DNA of 64,000 nucleotides. Source: Actinomadura cremea. GTDB lineage: Bacteria > Actinomycetota > Actinomycetes > Streptosporangiales > Streptosporangiaceae. Numbering within the stretch: position 1 is the stretch's first letter; every line of letters begins with the position of its first letter. Below the pieces are notes generated by a model. That model worked only from the letters and a program-made list of their open reading frames with translations, was not told the origin of the DNA and did no database searches. Both the position numbers and the translations under genes were made by a program. The stretch is taken from positions 496,001 through 560,000 of the forward strand of contig NZ_BMRF01000002.1 in the NCBI RefSeq assembly GCF_014648495.1, written 5' to 3'. This document shows, piece after piece, positions 42,517-53,197 of this stretch.

Positions 42517-44042
42517 GCGGACTCCTTCTCGGACGCCATGGCCTGCACGGCCCGGTACGCGAACGCCATCCCGGTGCCGATCGGGACGCCCGGCCCCGGG
42601 TAGACCGGGCCGGTGAACGACGCGGTGGTGTTGCCCGCCGCGTACAGGCCGGGGATCGGACGGTCCGACGCGTCGAGCACCCGCGCGTCGGCGTCGATGC
42701 GGAGCCCGCCCTTGGTGCCGAGGTCGCTGACCACCATCCGGGCCGCGTAGAACGGGCCCCGGTCGACGGCGACGAGGCCGTGGCCGCCGCCGGTGAAGTA
42801 CCGGTCGTAGGAGTCCTCGCCCCGGTGGAAGTCCGCGTCGGCGCCCTTGGCGGCGAACCCGTTGAACCGGTCGACGGTCGCGGCGAGCGCGTCCGCCGGG
42901 ACGCCGATCTTCGCGGCGAGCTCCTCGATGGTGTCGGCCTTCACCCACGTTCCGGCCGCCAGGTGGGCGTCGGGGTCGGCGGCGGGGATCGCGATCGCCG
43001 GCAGCCCGCCCGACTTCGCGTCGAAGATCAGGTGCATGGGGCCGCGCCCGGCCGCGGCGGTCATCTCGCGGCCCATCCGGTCGTAGGGCAGCGACTCGTT
43101 GGCGAACCGGCGGCCCGTCCCGTCCACGATGAGGCCGCCGCGGAAGCCGAGCGTGAACGCGGCGCGGCCGTCCGGCGTGACGAGGCCGGGGCAGAACCAC
43201 GCCTCGCCCAGGTTGCCGGTGGACGCCCCGGCGGCGACGGCCGCCGCGATCGCCTCGCCGGAGTTCGAGCCCCGCGGCGCCATCGTCCACTCCGCCGAGC
43301 CCGCCACCGACCGCTCGTCCCGCAGCGCGGCCGAGGTCTCGAACCCGCCCGCCGCGAGCAGCACCCCGTGCCGGGCCCGCAGCCGCACCGGCCCGTCCGC
43401 CGTCCGCGCCTCGACGCCGACGACCCGCCCGTCCGCCACGACCAGCGAGGTCAGCGCCGTGCCGGTGCGGACGTCGCCGCGGCCGGTGGTCGTGAACGCC
43501 AGCAGCAGCCGCCCGATGAGCGCCCGGCCCTGCGCCAGCGGGACGGACGGGTCGTGCGACAGCCCGGCCCGGTCGCGGTCCACCGGCGGACGGACGAGCG
43601 CCGCGAGCTCGCCGAGCCGTTCGGCCGGCAGGGGCAGCGGCACGAACGACCGGCCGCGCGCCGTGCGGCCGGGCGCGTCGTAGTACTCGGGGAACGCCTG
43701 CCATTCGAACTCGATGGCGGGATCGCTCTCCAGGAACTCGACGACCCGGGGCGCGGCCTCCAGGAACGCCTCGCGCAGCTCGGCGGAGTCGTCCCCGAGC
43801 AGCGCCTTCAGGTAGGTGCGGGCCGACTCGGTCGAGTCGTCGCCGATCCCGGCGCGCTCCTGCACCCGGCTGCCCGGCAGCCAGATCGACGCGCCCGCGT
43901 AGGCGCTCGTCCCGCCCAGCAGCGCCGTCTTCTCCAGGACGGCCGTGCGCCGCCCGCCCGCCGCCGCGGCGACCGCCCCGGCCAGCGCGGCGGCGCCCGA
44001 GCCGGCCACCACCACGTCGTACTCGTCCGTCCATTCGCCCAC
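42513..44042 (-). CDS. KstD-like 3-ketosteroid delta-1-dehydrogenase
   Basis: The 509-residue flavoprotein has YDVVVAGSGAAALAGAVAAA at its N-terminus, GGTSAYAGASIWLPGS, and the C-terminal FAD segment TGPVYPGPGVPIGTGMAFAY that is a mark of KstD proteins. Of the three family members in the window this one looks closest to true KstD by motif and length. The GTG start at 44042 is read from a promoter with palindrome site 6 and a TACGTT -10 box. It is followed by the coupled lipase gene. Confidence 0.82.
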   Translation of the reverse strand: MGEWTDEYDVVVAGSGAAALAGAVAAAAGGRRTAVLEKTALLGGTSAYAGASIWLPGSRVQERAGIGDDSTESARTYLKALLGDDSAELREAFLEAAPRVVEFLESDPAIEFEWQAFPEYYDAPGRTARGRSFVPLPLPAERLGELAALVRPPVDRDRAGLSHDPSVPLAQGRALIGRLLLAFTTTGRGDVRTGTALTSLVVADGRVVGVEARTADGPVRLRARHGVLLAAGGFETSAALRDERSVAGSAEWTMAPRGSNSGEAIAAAVAAGASTGNLGEAWFCPGLVTPDGRAAFTLGFRGGLIVDGTGRRFANESLPYDRMGREMTAAAGRGPMHLIFDAKSGGLPAIAIPAADPDAHLAAGTWVKADTIEELAAKIGVPADALAATVDRFNGFAAKGADADFHRGEDSYDRYFTGGGHGLVAVDRGPFYAARMVVSDLGTKGGLRIDADARVLDASDRPIPGLYAAGNTTASFTGPVYPGPGVPIGTGMAFAYRAVQAMASEKESA

Positions 44043-44108
44043 GTGACGTCCCCTTCGCGTTCTCGGCGCGACGAACGTAAGCGCGGTGCGGTCGTGCGGG
44101 CCGCCGGG

Positions 44109-44123
44109 TCCCACTGAGCGGTA
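44109..44123. promoter_or_regulatory. 15-bp palindrome, site 6 (kstD and TetR promoters)
   Basis: TCCCACTGAGCGGTA, 12 of 14 fixed positions. On the minus strand TACGTT (44079-44074) follows after 29 bp. On the plus strand GATATT (44154-44159) follows after 30 bp. The sequence around the TACGTT box (GAACGTAAGCG on the plus strand) is identical to that at site 1. Confidence 0.75.
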
Positions 44124-44186
44124 TCGTTCCGCGCCGACCTCCGCGGGCGGCTAGATATTGTCGTGCCAGGACAGGAGCCGGAAGGG

Positions 44187-44807
44187 GTGACCGTGGCGAG
44201 GATCGCGTCGGCGAGGCTGTCGGCCGAGCCCAGCTCGCCGGAGCAGCACGACAGGCGGCAGCGCATCCTGCGGGCGGCCATGCGCATCGGCGGCGAGAAG
44301 CCCCTCGAACGCGTGCAGATGCACGAGGTCGCCAAGGCCGCCGGGGTGGCCATCGGCACGCTCTACCGGTACTTCCCCTCGAAGGTGCACCTGTTCACGG
44401 CGGTGATGGCCGCGCAGGTGGACCGGTTCGGGGAGGGCGTCGCACCGCCCCCGCCCGGCACCGACCCGGAGGACGCGGTCGCCGACCTGCTCGTCGCCGC
44501 CAGCCGGACCCTGATGGCGCAGCCGCTGCTGTCCGCGTCGATGCTGCACGCGGCGAACACCGCGAGCGCCGCGACCGTCGTCGACACCGCCAAGATCGAC
44601 ACGACGTTCCAGGAGATCGTGCTGCTGGCCATCGGCATCGAGGTGCCGACGGCGCAGGACGTCCGGCTGGTGCGGCTGCTCATGCAGTGCTGGTACGGGG
44701 TGCTGCAGATGAGCCTCAACGGGCGCGCGTCCATGGCGGACGTCGAGAGCGACATCCGGATGGCGTGCCGGCTGCTGCTCGCGCCCCGCTCCAACACGTC
44801 CGGCTGA
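44187..44807 (+). CDS. KstR-like TetR-family regulator
   Basis: The 206-residue protein has a TetR helix-turn-helix (about residues 25-70) with VQMHEVAKAAGVAIGTLYRYFPSKVHLF. The segments VQM, VGTLYRYFPSKVHL and the preceding RRQRIL are very close to KstR, the cholesterol regulator of mycobacteria. The start is uncertain: GTG 44187 or 44193 follow GGAAGGGG, and GTG 44163 is also in frame. It has its own palindrome promoter. No KstR-type TAGAACNNGTTCTA operator was found, so its targets are unclear. Confidence 0.82.
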   Translation: MTVARIASARLSAEPSSPEQHDRRQRILRAAMRIGGEKPLERVQMHEVAKAAGVAIGTLYRYFPSKVHLFTAVMAAQVDRFGEGVAPPPPGTDPEDAVADLLVAASRTLMAQPLLSASMLHAANTASAATVVDTAKIDTTFQEIVLLAIGIEVPTAQDVRLVRLLMQCWYGVLQMSLNGRASMADVESDIRMACRLLLAPRSNTSG

Positions 44808-44812
44808 CCGGC

Positions 44813-44827
44813 TCCCGGTGGCCGGGA
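44813..44827. promoter_or_regulatory. 15-bp palindrome, site 7 (SDR pair promoter)
   Basis: TCCCGGTGGCCGGGA, a symmetric but more divergent copy (11 of 14 fixed positions). TAGCTT (44858-44863) follows after exactly 30 bp and ATG 44870 after that. Confidence 0.65.
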
Positions 44828-44869
44828 CGGCACCGCCGGCACCGCCCCGAGCACCGCTAGCTTGCGATC

Positions 44870-45619
44870 ATGAAGCGCTACGACGGTGTGAAAGTGCTGC
44901 TCACGGGGGCCGCGTCCGGCATCGGCCGGGCCACCGCGCTCCGTCTCGCGGGCGAGGGCGCCGCCGTGTACGGGGTCGACCGCTCCGCCGACGGCCTCGC
45001 CGCGACGGCCGCCGCGAGCACCGGCCCCGGAACGATCGCGACGCGCGTCGCCGACGTCACCGACGAGCCCGCCGTGATCGGCGCCGTCCGGGACGCCGCC
45101 GCGGCGCTCGGCGGCATCGACGTCCTCGTGAACGTGGCGGGCGTCCACAGGACCACGCCGATCGACCGGCTCACCGTCGACGACCTCACCCGCCTGTTCC
45201 AGGTCAACCTGGTCGGGACCGCGCTGTTCTGCCGCGAGGCCGTCCCGCACCTGCCGGACGGGACGGGCGCGATCGTCAACGTCGCGTCCCTGTCGGCGGT
45301 GCAGGGCAACCCGTACATGTCGGCCTACTCGGCGTCCAAGGGCGCGGTGATCTCGTTCTCGCTGAGCCTCGCCGCCGAGCTGAGCCCCCGCCGCGTCCGG
45401 GTCCTGTCGGTGTCGCCGGGCGGCGTCGACACCCCGCTGACCAGGGCGCCCGACATGTTCCCCGCGGGGATCGACCCGACGTACTTCGGGCGGCTCGCCC
45501 CGCCGTTCGGGCAGGGCCGGGCCGAGCAGATCGCCGCGGTGATCGCGTACGCGGGCTCGTCCGACGCCGCCTACCAGACCGGCGTCGACCTGCGGGTCGA
45601 CGGCGGCTCCCACATGTGA
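44870..45619 (+). CDS. Short-chain dehydrogenase/reductase
   Basis: The 249-residue classical SDR has LLTGAASGIGRATALRLAGEG, VLVNVAG, active Ser in VNVASLSAVQG and YSASKGAV. ATG 44870 lies 7 bp from the -10 box of site 7, so the transcript may be nearly leaderless. The closely following SDR (11 bp gap) forms an operon with it. Oxidation of a ring hydroxyl (for example 7-alpha or 12-alpha) would suit the context but is unproven. Confidence 0.82.
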   Translation: MKRYDGVKVLLTGAASGIGRATALRLAGEGAAVYGVDRSADGLAATAAASTGPGTIATRVADVTDEPAVIGAVRDAAAALGGIDVLVNVAGVHRTTPIDRLTVDDLTRLFQVNLVGTALFCREAVPHLPDGTGAIVNVASLSAVQGNPYMSAYSASKGAVISFSLSLAAELSPRRVRVLSVSPGGVDTPLTRAPDMFPAGIDPTYFGRLAPPFGQGRAEQIAAVIAYAGSSDAAYQTGVDLRVDGGSHM

Positions 45620-45630
45620 AGGAGAACGAC

Positions 45631-46419
45631 ATGGCAGCCACGACGGGACGCACGATCGCGATCAGCGGCACCGCCTCCGGCATCGGCCGGACGCTCGCCG
45701 GCCTGCTGCGCGCCCGCGGCGACGAGGTCATCGGCGTCGACCTGCGCGACGCCGACGTGTGCGCCGACCTCGGCACCCCCGAGGGGCGCGGCGCCGCCGT
45801 CGCGGGCGTCCTCGACCGCTCGGGCGGGACGCTCGACGGCGTCGTGGCGTGCGCGGGCGTGTCCGGCCCGACGCCGCTCACCGTCACCGTCAACCACTTC
45901 GGCGCGGTCGCCCTCCTGGACGGCCTGCGCCCCGCGCTGGCCCGCGCCGAGCGCCCCCGCGCCGCCGCCGTCGGGTCGATCTCCGGGACGCAGCCCCTGG
46001 ACGAGGACGTCCTGCGGGCCTGCCTGGACGGCGACGAGCCCGCGGCGCTCGCGGCGGCGGCCGAGGTGATCGAGCGCGGCGAGGGCAACCGGCTGTACCC
46101 GTCGTCGAAGTCGGCGCTCGCCCGCTGGCTGCGCGCCGCGTCCGTCTCGCCCGAGTGGGCGGGCGCGGGCATCCCGCTGAACGCGGTCGCGCCGGGCGTC
46201 GTCCGGACGGCGATGTCCGAGCCGCTGTTCGCCGACCCGAAGATGCGCGCGGTCATGGACCGGGCCGTGCCGATGCCGCTCAACGGGTACGCCGAGCCGG
46301 AGGTCATCGCCGAGGCCCTGGCCTGGCTGATCTCCCCGGCGAACTCCCACATGGCCGGGCAGGTCGTCTACGTGGACGGCGGCGCGGAGGCGTCGCTGCG
46401 CGGGCCCGGCGTGTTCTGA
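45631..46419 (+). CDS. SDR, 3-alpha-hydroxysteroid dehydrogenase-like
   Basis: The 262-residue SDR has ISGTASGIGRTLAGLLRARG and the unusual GVDLRDADVCADLGTPEGR, VVACAGVSG, SISGTQPLDEDVL and a long insert before the catalytic YPSSKSALARW. This insert between Ser and Tyr is a feature of the 3-alpha-HSD/carbonyl reductase of Comamonas and its relatives. It would oxidise a 3-alpha hydroxyl, as bile acids carry. AAGGAG precedes ATG 45631. Confidence 0.78.
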   Translation: MAATTGRTIAISGTASGIGRTLAGLLRARGDEVIGVDLRDADVCADLGTPEGRGAAVAGVLDRSGGTLDGVVACAGVSGPTPLTVTVNHFGAVALLDGLRPALARAERPRAAAVGSISGTQPLDEDVLRACLDGDEPAALAAAAEVIERGEGNRLYPSSKSALARWLRAASVSPEWAGAGIPLNAVAPGVVRTAMSEPLFADPKMRAVMDRAVPMPLNGYAEPEVIAEALAWLISPANSHMAGQVVYVDGGAEASLRGPGVF

Positions 46420-46438
46420 CACGTGCTCTGACGCGCGA

Positions 46439-46476
46439 ACGGCCGCTCCCCGCCCGCGCCGGCGGGGAGCGGCCGT
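46439..46476. terminator. Bidirectional hairpin terminator
   Basis: A perfect 16-bp stem, ACGGCCGCTCCCCGCC/GGCGGGGAGCGGCCGT, with a 6-base loop lies between two convergent SDR genes. Confidence 0.75.
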
Positions 46477-46500
46477 CGTCTCGCGGGCGTCCCGTGGGCG

Positions 46501-47424
46501 TCACCCCATGGTGTTGGTGCCCGTCGTGTCGAGCGCGGCGACGTCCCACGCGGCGTACGTGCGGTGCGCGTCGCGGTCGTCGAAGTAGGGCGTGACCTGC
46601 GCGGCGAGCTCCTCGGGGGAGAACACCCCGCTCTCGGACGTGAACGTGCGCTCGACCGTCGGCGCCGCCATCAGTGCGACCATGTCGCCGTACACGACGA
46701 ACACCTGCCCGCTGATCTTCGCGGCGGCCGGGGACGCGAGGTAGCCGACGAACGTCCCGACCCGCTCGGGCGCCATGGCGTCCAGTCCGCCGGGGGAGGT
46801 GCCCTCGGCGAAGGACGCCTCGGTCATCGCCGTGCGCGCGCGGGGGCAGATCGCGTTCGCCCGCACGCCGTACCGGCCGAGGCCCTGCGCCGTGGACAGG
46901 GTCAGCGCGACGATCCCGGCCTTGGCCGCCGAGTAGTTCGGCTGCCCGGCGGAGCCGAACAGGAACGCCTCGGACGCCGTGTTGACCACCCGTCCGTACA
47001 CCGGCCCGCCCGCGGCCTTGCTCGCCGCCCGCCAGTGCACGGCGGCGGCGCGCGACACGGCCGCGTGCCCCTTCAGGTGGACCCGGACGACGTCGTCCCA
47101 GTCGGACTCCGACAGGTTGAACAGCATCTTGTCGCGCAGCACGCCCGCGTTGTTGACCAGGACGTCCAGGCTCCCGAACGTCTCCACGGCCGTCTGCACG
47201 AGCTTGTCGCCCAGCGACCAGTCGCCGACGTCCCCGGCGACCCCGACGGCCTTGCCGCCCCGCTCGCGGATCTCGCCGGCGACCTCCTCGGCGGCGGGCC
47301 CGATGTCGTTGACGACGACGGCGGCGCCCTGCTCGGCCAGCGCGAGGGCCTCGCTGCGGCCCAGCCCGGCGCCCGCGCCGGTGACGATGGCGGTGCGGCC
47401 CGCCAGGGTGAGGTCAGCGTTCAT
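46501..47424 (-). CDS. SDR, ChsB1/17-beta-HSD4-type hydroxyacyl-CoA dehydrogenase-like
   Basis: The 307-residue protein is longer than a classical SDR. It has TGAGAGLGRSEALALAEQG, VVVNDIG, VLVNNAGVLRDKML, active Ser in NTASEAFLFGS and YSAAKAGI, then a C-terminal extension with FTSESGVFSPEELAAQVTPYF. The VVNDIG and RDKM segments and the extension match the peroxisomal-type (17-beta-HSD4/ChsB1) dehydrogenases that oxidise 3-hydroxyacyl-CoA in steroid side-chain degradation. Its promoter carries palindrome site 8 and TAGCCT. It is divergent from the beta-oxidation operon. Confidence 0.82.
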   Translation of the reverse strand: MNADLTLAGRTAIVTGAGAGLGRSEALALAEQGAAVVVNDIGPAAEEVAGEIRERGGKAVGVAGDVGDWSLGDKLVQTAVETFGSLDVLVNNAGVLRDKMLFNLSESDWDDVVRVHLKGHAAVSRAAAVHWRAASKAAGGPVYGRVVNTASEAFLFGSAGQPNYSAAKAGIVALTLSTAQGLGRYGVRANAICPRARTAMTEASFAEGTSPGGLDAMAPERVGTFVGYLASPAAAKISGQVFVVYGDMVALMAAPTVERTFTSESGVFSPEELAAQVTPYFDDRDAHRTYAAWDVAALDTTGTNTMG

Positions 47425-47497
47425 CGGGTGCCTCCGGTCGGTGTTCACGATGACGCCCCGGAGGCTAGTACGAATTCTATTTTTCCGGCCGCGGAGG

Positions 47498-47512
47498 TCC
47501 CGCTCAGCGGGC
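47498..47512. promoter_or_regulatory. 15-bp palindrome, site 8 (SDR promoter)
   Basis: TCCCGCTCAGCGGGC, 13 of 14 fixed positions. On the minus strand TAGCCT (47467-47462) follows after 30 bp, then the SDR starts at 47424. Confidence 0.8.
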
Positions 47513-47538
47513 CGGACGCAGCCCCTCCGACGCCCGGG

Positions 47539-47553
47539 AACCACTCAGTGGGA
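47539..47553. promoter_or_regulatory. 15-bp palindrome, site 9 (beta-oxidation operon promoter)
   Basis: AACCACTCAGTGGGA, with a perfect inner palindrome CCACTCAGTGG but 10 of 14 fixed positions of the consensus. On the plus strand TAACTT (47584-47589) follows after exactly 30 bp, and ATG 47597 after that. Confidence 0.68.
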
Positions 47554-47596
47554 CTGATCTTGTCGCACGACGAGAATCAATTCTAACTTCGCCTCC

Positions 47597-50384
<2,788 letters not shown>

Positions 50385-50386
50385 GC

Positions 50387-52552
50387 ATGACCATCGGACT
50401 GACCGAGGAGCACCGCGACCTCCGCGACGCCGTGCGCGCCTTCACCGCCCGCCAGGTGACGCAGGCCGCCGTGCGCACCGCCGTGGACGCCGACCGGGAG
50501 AAGGTCCCCCCGTTCTGGGACGACCTCGCGGCGCAGGGCCTGCTCGGCCTGCACCTCCCCGAGGACCTCGGCGGCGCCGGCTACGGGATGCTCGAACTCG
50601 CGGTCGTGCTCGAGGAGCTGGGCCGGGCCATGACCCCCGGGCCGTTCCTCCCGACCGTCCTGGCGAGCGCCGTCCTGCACCGCGCCGGTCACCACGAGCA
50701 CCTCGAAGGGCTCGCGTCCGGGGCCCGGATCGGCGCCGTCGGGCTCCGGCCCGGCGGGCTCGAACTCTCCCCGAACGGAACGCTCCAAGGGACGTCCGAG
50801 CCCATCCCGAGCGCGCACCTCGCGGACGTCCTCGTCGTGCCCGCACGCAGGGGCGGGGACACCGCGTGGGTCGTCCTCACGGGTGCGGACGCCGAGGAGC
50901 TCCCGAGCCACGACCTGACCCGGCGCCTCGGCCGCCTGCGCGCCGACGGCCTCGTGCCGGACGCGATCCTCGACATCGACGCGCGGACCGTCCTCGACCT
51001 CGCCGCCGTCCTGTTCGCCGCCGAGTCGTCCGGCCTCGCCGACTGGGCGACCGCGACCGCCGCCGGGTACGCGAAGGTCCGCGAGCAGTTCGGCCGTCCG
51101 ATCGGGCAGTTCCAGGGCGTCAAGCACCGCTGCGCCCGCATGCTCGCCCACGCCGAGCAGGCCCGCGCCTGCGCCTGGGACGCCGCCCGCGCCCAGGACG
51201 ACGCCCGCACCGACGAGGCGTCCCTGGCGGCCGCCGTCGCCGGGGCGACCTCCCCGCAGGCCGCCTTCACCACCGCGAAGGACTGCGTCCAGACCCTCGG
51301 CGGCATCGGCTTCACGTGGGAGCACGACGCGAGCCTGTACCTGCGCCGGACGCAGACGCTCCGGATCGTCCTCGGTTCCACGGGCGCCTGGCGCCGCCGC
51401 GTCGCGCGCCTCACCCTCGACGGCGTCCGCCGCGAACTCATCGTCGACCTCCCGCCCGAGGCCGAGGAGATCCGCACCGGGATCCGCGCCGAACTCGAAC
51501 CGGCCAAGGCGCTCTCCGCCAAGGAACGCGTCGACTACCTCGCCGACCGCGGCTACACCTCGCCGCACCTCCCGGCCCCGTGGGGCAAGGGCGCGGACGC
51601 CGTCACCCAGCTCGTCATCGCCGAGGAGATGCGGCGCGCGGACCTGCGCGCCCACGACATGATCATCGGCAACTGGGTGGTGCCGACGCTCATCGAGCAC
51701 GGCTCGCCCGCCCAGCACTCCCGGTTCCTGCCGCCGTCGCTGCGCGGCGACGTCCGCTGGTGCCAGCTGTTCAGCGAGCCCGGCGCCGGCTCCGACCTCG
51801 CCGCCCTCACCACCCGCGCCGAGAAGGTGGAGGGCGGCTGGAAGATCAGCGGCCAGAAGGTGTGGACGTCGATGGCCCGCGAGGCCGACTGGGGCATCCT
51901 GCTGGCCCGCACCGACGCGTCCGTCCCCAAGCACAAGGGACTGTCGTACTTCCTCCTGGACATGAAGTCGCCCGGCATCGACATCCGCCCCCTGCGCGAG
52001 CTGACCGGCGACACCCTGTTCAACGAGGTGTTCCTCGACGGCGTGTTCGTCCCGGACGACCTCCTCGTGGCGGGCCCCGGCGACGGCTGGAAGCTCGCCC
52101 GCACCACACTCGCGAACGAGCGCGTCTCGCTCTCCAACGACTCGTCCCTCGGCAGCGGCGGCGAGGCCCTCCTCAAGCTCGTCCAGGAGGACGACGACGA
52201 GCGCCTCACCACCCTCGGCGGCATCCTCTGCGACGCCCAGTCCAGCAGCCTGTTCGGCCTCCGCACCACGCTGCGCTCGCTCGCCGGCGGGCAGCCGGGG
52301 GCCGAGTCGTCCATCGGCAAGCTCATCGGCGTCGAGCACATCCAGCAGGTCTGGGAGACCGCCGTCGACTGGATCGGCCCGGACGCCCTCACCGGCGAAG
52401 GCCCCGGAGGCATGCAGGACCCCACCTGGATGTTCCTGAACTCGCGCAACATGTCGATCGCCGGTGGAACCACCGACGTCCAGCTCAACATCATCGGCGA
52501 GCGGATCCTCGGACTGCCCCGCGACCCGCAGCCGACCGGGAGGCCCGCGTGA
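50387..52552 (+). CDS. Fused double acyl-CoA dehydrogenase, FadE34-like
   Basis: The 721-residue protein contains two acyl-CoA dehydrogenase halves in tandem: about 1-345 (LPEDLGGAGYGML, GYAKVREQFGRPIGQFQGVKHR, LGGIGFTWEHD) and about 355-715 (LPAPWGKGADAVTQ, WCQLFSEPGAGSDLAALTT, SGQKVWTSMAREADWGILLART, NMSIAGGTTDVQLNIIGERILGLP). M. tuberculosis FadE34 (ChsE3, about 711 residues) has the same fused layout and acts on C5 steroid side chains. It starts at ATG 50387, three bases after the thiolase stop, and overlaps the thioesterase gene. Confidence 0.82.
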   Translation: MTIGLTEEHRDLRDAVRAFTARQVTQAAVRTAVDADREKVPPFWDDLAAQGLLGLHLPEDLGGAGYGMLELAVVLEELGRAMTPGPFLPTVLASAVLHRAGHHEHLEGLASGARIGAVGLRPGGLELSPNGTLQGTSEPIPSAHLADVLVVPARRGGDTAWVVLTGADAEELPSHDLTRRLGRLRADGLVPDAILDIDARTVLDLAAVLFAAESSGLADWATATAAGYAKVREQFGRPIGQFQGVKHRCARMLAHAEQARACAWDAARAQDDARTDEASLAAAVAGATSPQAAFTTAKDCVQTLGGIGFTWEHDASLYLRRTQTLRIVLGSTGAWRRRVARLTLDGVRRELIVDLPPEAEEIRTGIRAELEPAKALSAKERVDYLADRGYTSPHLPAPWGKGADAVTQLVIAEEMRRADLRAHDMIIGNWVVPTLIEHGSPAQHSRFLPPSLRGDVRWCQLFSEPGAGSDLAALTTRAEKVEGGWKISGQKVWTSMAREADWGILLARTDASVPKHKGLSYFLLDMKSPGIDIRPLRELTGDTLFNEVFLDGVFVPDDLLVAGPGDGWKLARTTLANERVSLSNDSSLGSGGEALLKLVQEDDDERLTTLGGILCDAQSSSLFGLRTTLRSLAGGQPGAESSIGKLIGVEHIQQVWETAVDWIGPDALTGEGPGGMQDPTWMFLNSRNMSIAGGTTDVQLNIIGERILGLPRDPQPTGRPA

Positions 52553-53160
52553 CGATGGACCTCCAGGCGTCCGCCCGGCACTGCGGCGTCGACGGCGCCT
52601 CCGCCGCCGCCCGCCGCGTCATCGCCGCGCTCGTCCGCGCCGGGGACATCTCCACGGCGGACATGGCGGACATCGCCGACCGGCTGAACGCCGTCGCCGA
52701 CGACCTCGAAGCGACGGCGCCGACCCTCGACGACCGCCTCGTCGACATGTGGCGCGGCGACGGCAACACCCGCCACGACCCGGCCACCGGACCCGAGAAC
52801 CCCATCGCCCCGCCCCTCGAATACGAGGGAACCGACGACGGCGGCATCTCGGCGGACGTCACCCTCGACCTCCCGTACCAGGGGCCGCCGTCGAGCGTCC
52901 ACGGCGGCATCTCCGCGCTGATGCTCGACCACACCCTCGGCGTCGCGAACGGCTGGGCGGGCGTTTCGGGCATGACGGCCGAACTGACCCTCCGCTACCA
53001 CCGTCTGACGCCGCTGTTCGAGCCCCTCACCGTCTCGGCCCGCCAGGTCTCGGTGGACGGCCGCAAGATCCGGACGGTCGGCGCCATCCGGCAGGGCGGC
53101 CGGGACTGCGTCACCGCCGAGGGGCTGTTCATCGCGAAGTACCCGCCCCGCCCCCGTTGA
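52549..53160 (+). CDS. PaaI-family hot-dog thioesterase
   Basis: The 203-residue protein has a helical N-terminus (about 1-60) and a hot-dog thioesterase domain with GPPSSVHGGISALMLDHTLGVAN (about residues 103-125; the HGG loop and D are the active-site region) and LTLRYHRLTPLFEPL. It would hydrolyse an acyl-CoA formed by the operon. GTG 52549 overlaps the dehydrogenase stop; ATG 52555 is an alternative. A terminator follows. Confidence 0.8.
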   Translation: MTMDLQASARHCGVDGASAAARRVIAALVRAGDISTADMADIADRLNAVADDLEATAPTLDDRLVDMWRGDGNTRHDPATGPENPIAPPLEYEGTDDGGISADVTLDLPYQGPPSSVHGGISALMLDHTLGVANGWAGVSGMTAELTLRYHRLTPLFEPLTVSARQVSVDGRKIRTVGAIRQGGRDCVTAEGLFIAKYPPRPR

Positions 53161-53168
53161 CGGGACGT

Positions 53169-53194
53169 CCCCGGGCCGCCGGCGCGGCCCGGGG
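53169..53194. terminator. Bidirectional hairpin terminator
   Basis: CCCCGGGCCGC/GCGGCCCGGGG, an 11-bp stem with a CGGC loop, lies between the thioesterase and the convergent methyltransferase gene. It marks the right edge of the steroid-type region. Confidence 0.7.
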
Positions 53195-53197
53195 GCT

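Noticed and set aside
44187-44807. Classical KstR operators (TAGAACNNGTTCTA) expected because of the KstR-like gene.
   Set aside because: I scanned the promoters of the steroid-type genes by eye and found no convincing match; the 15-bp palindrome is the shared element instead.
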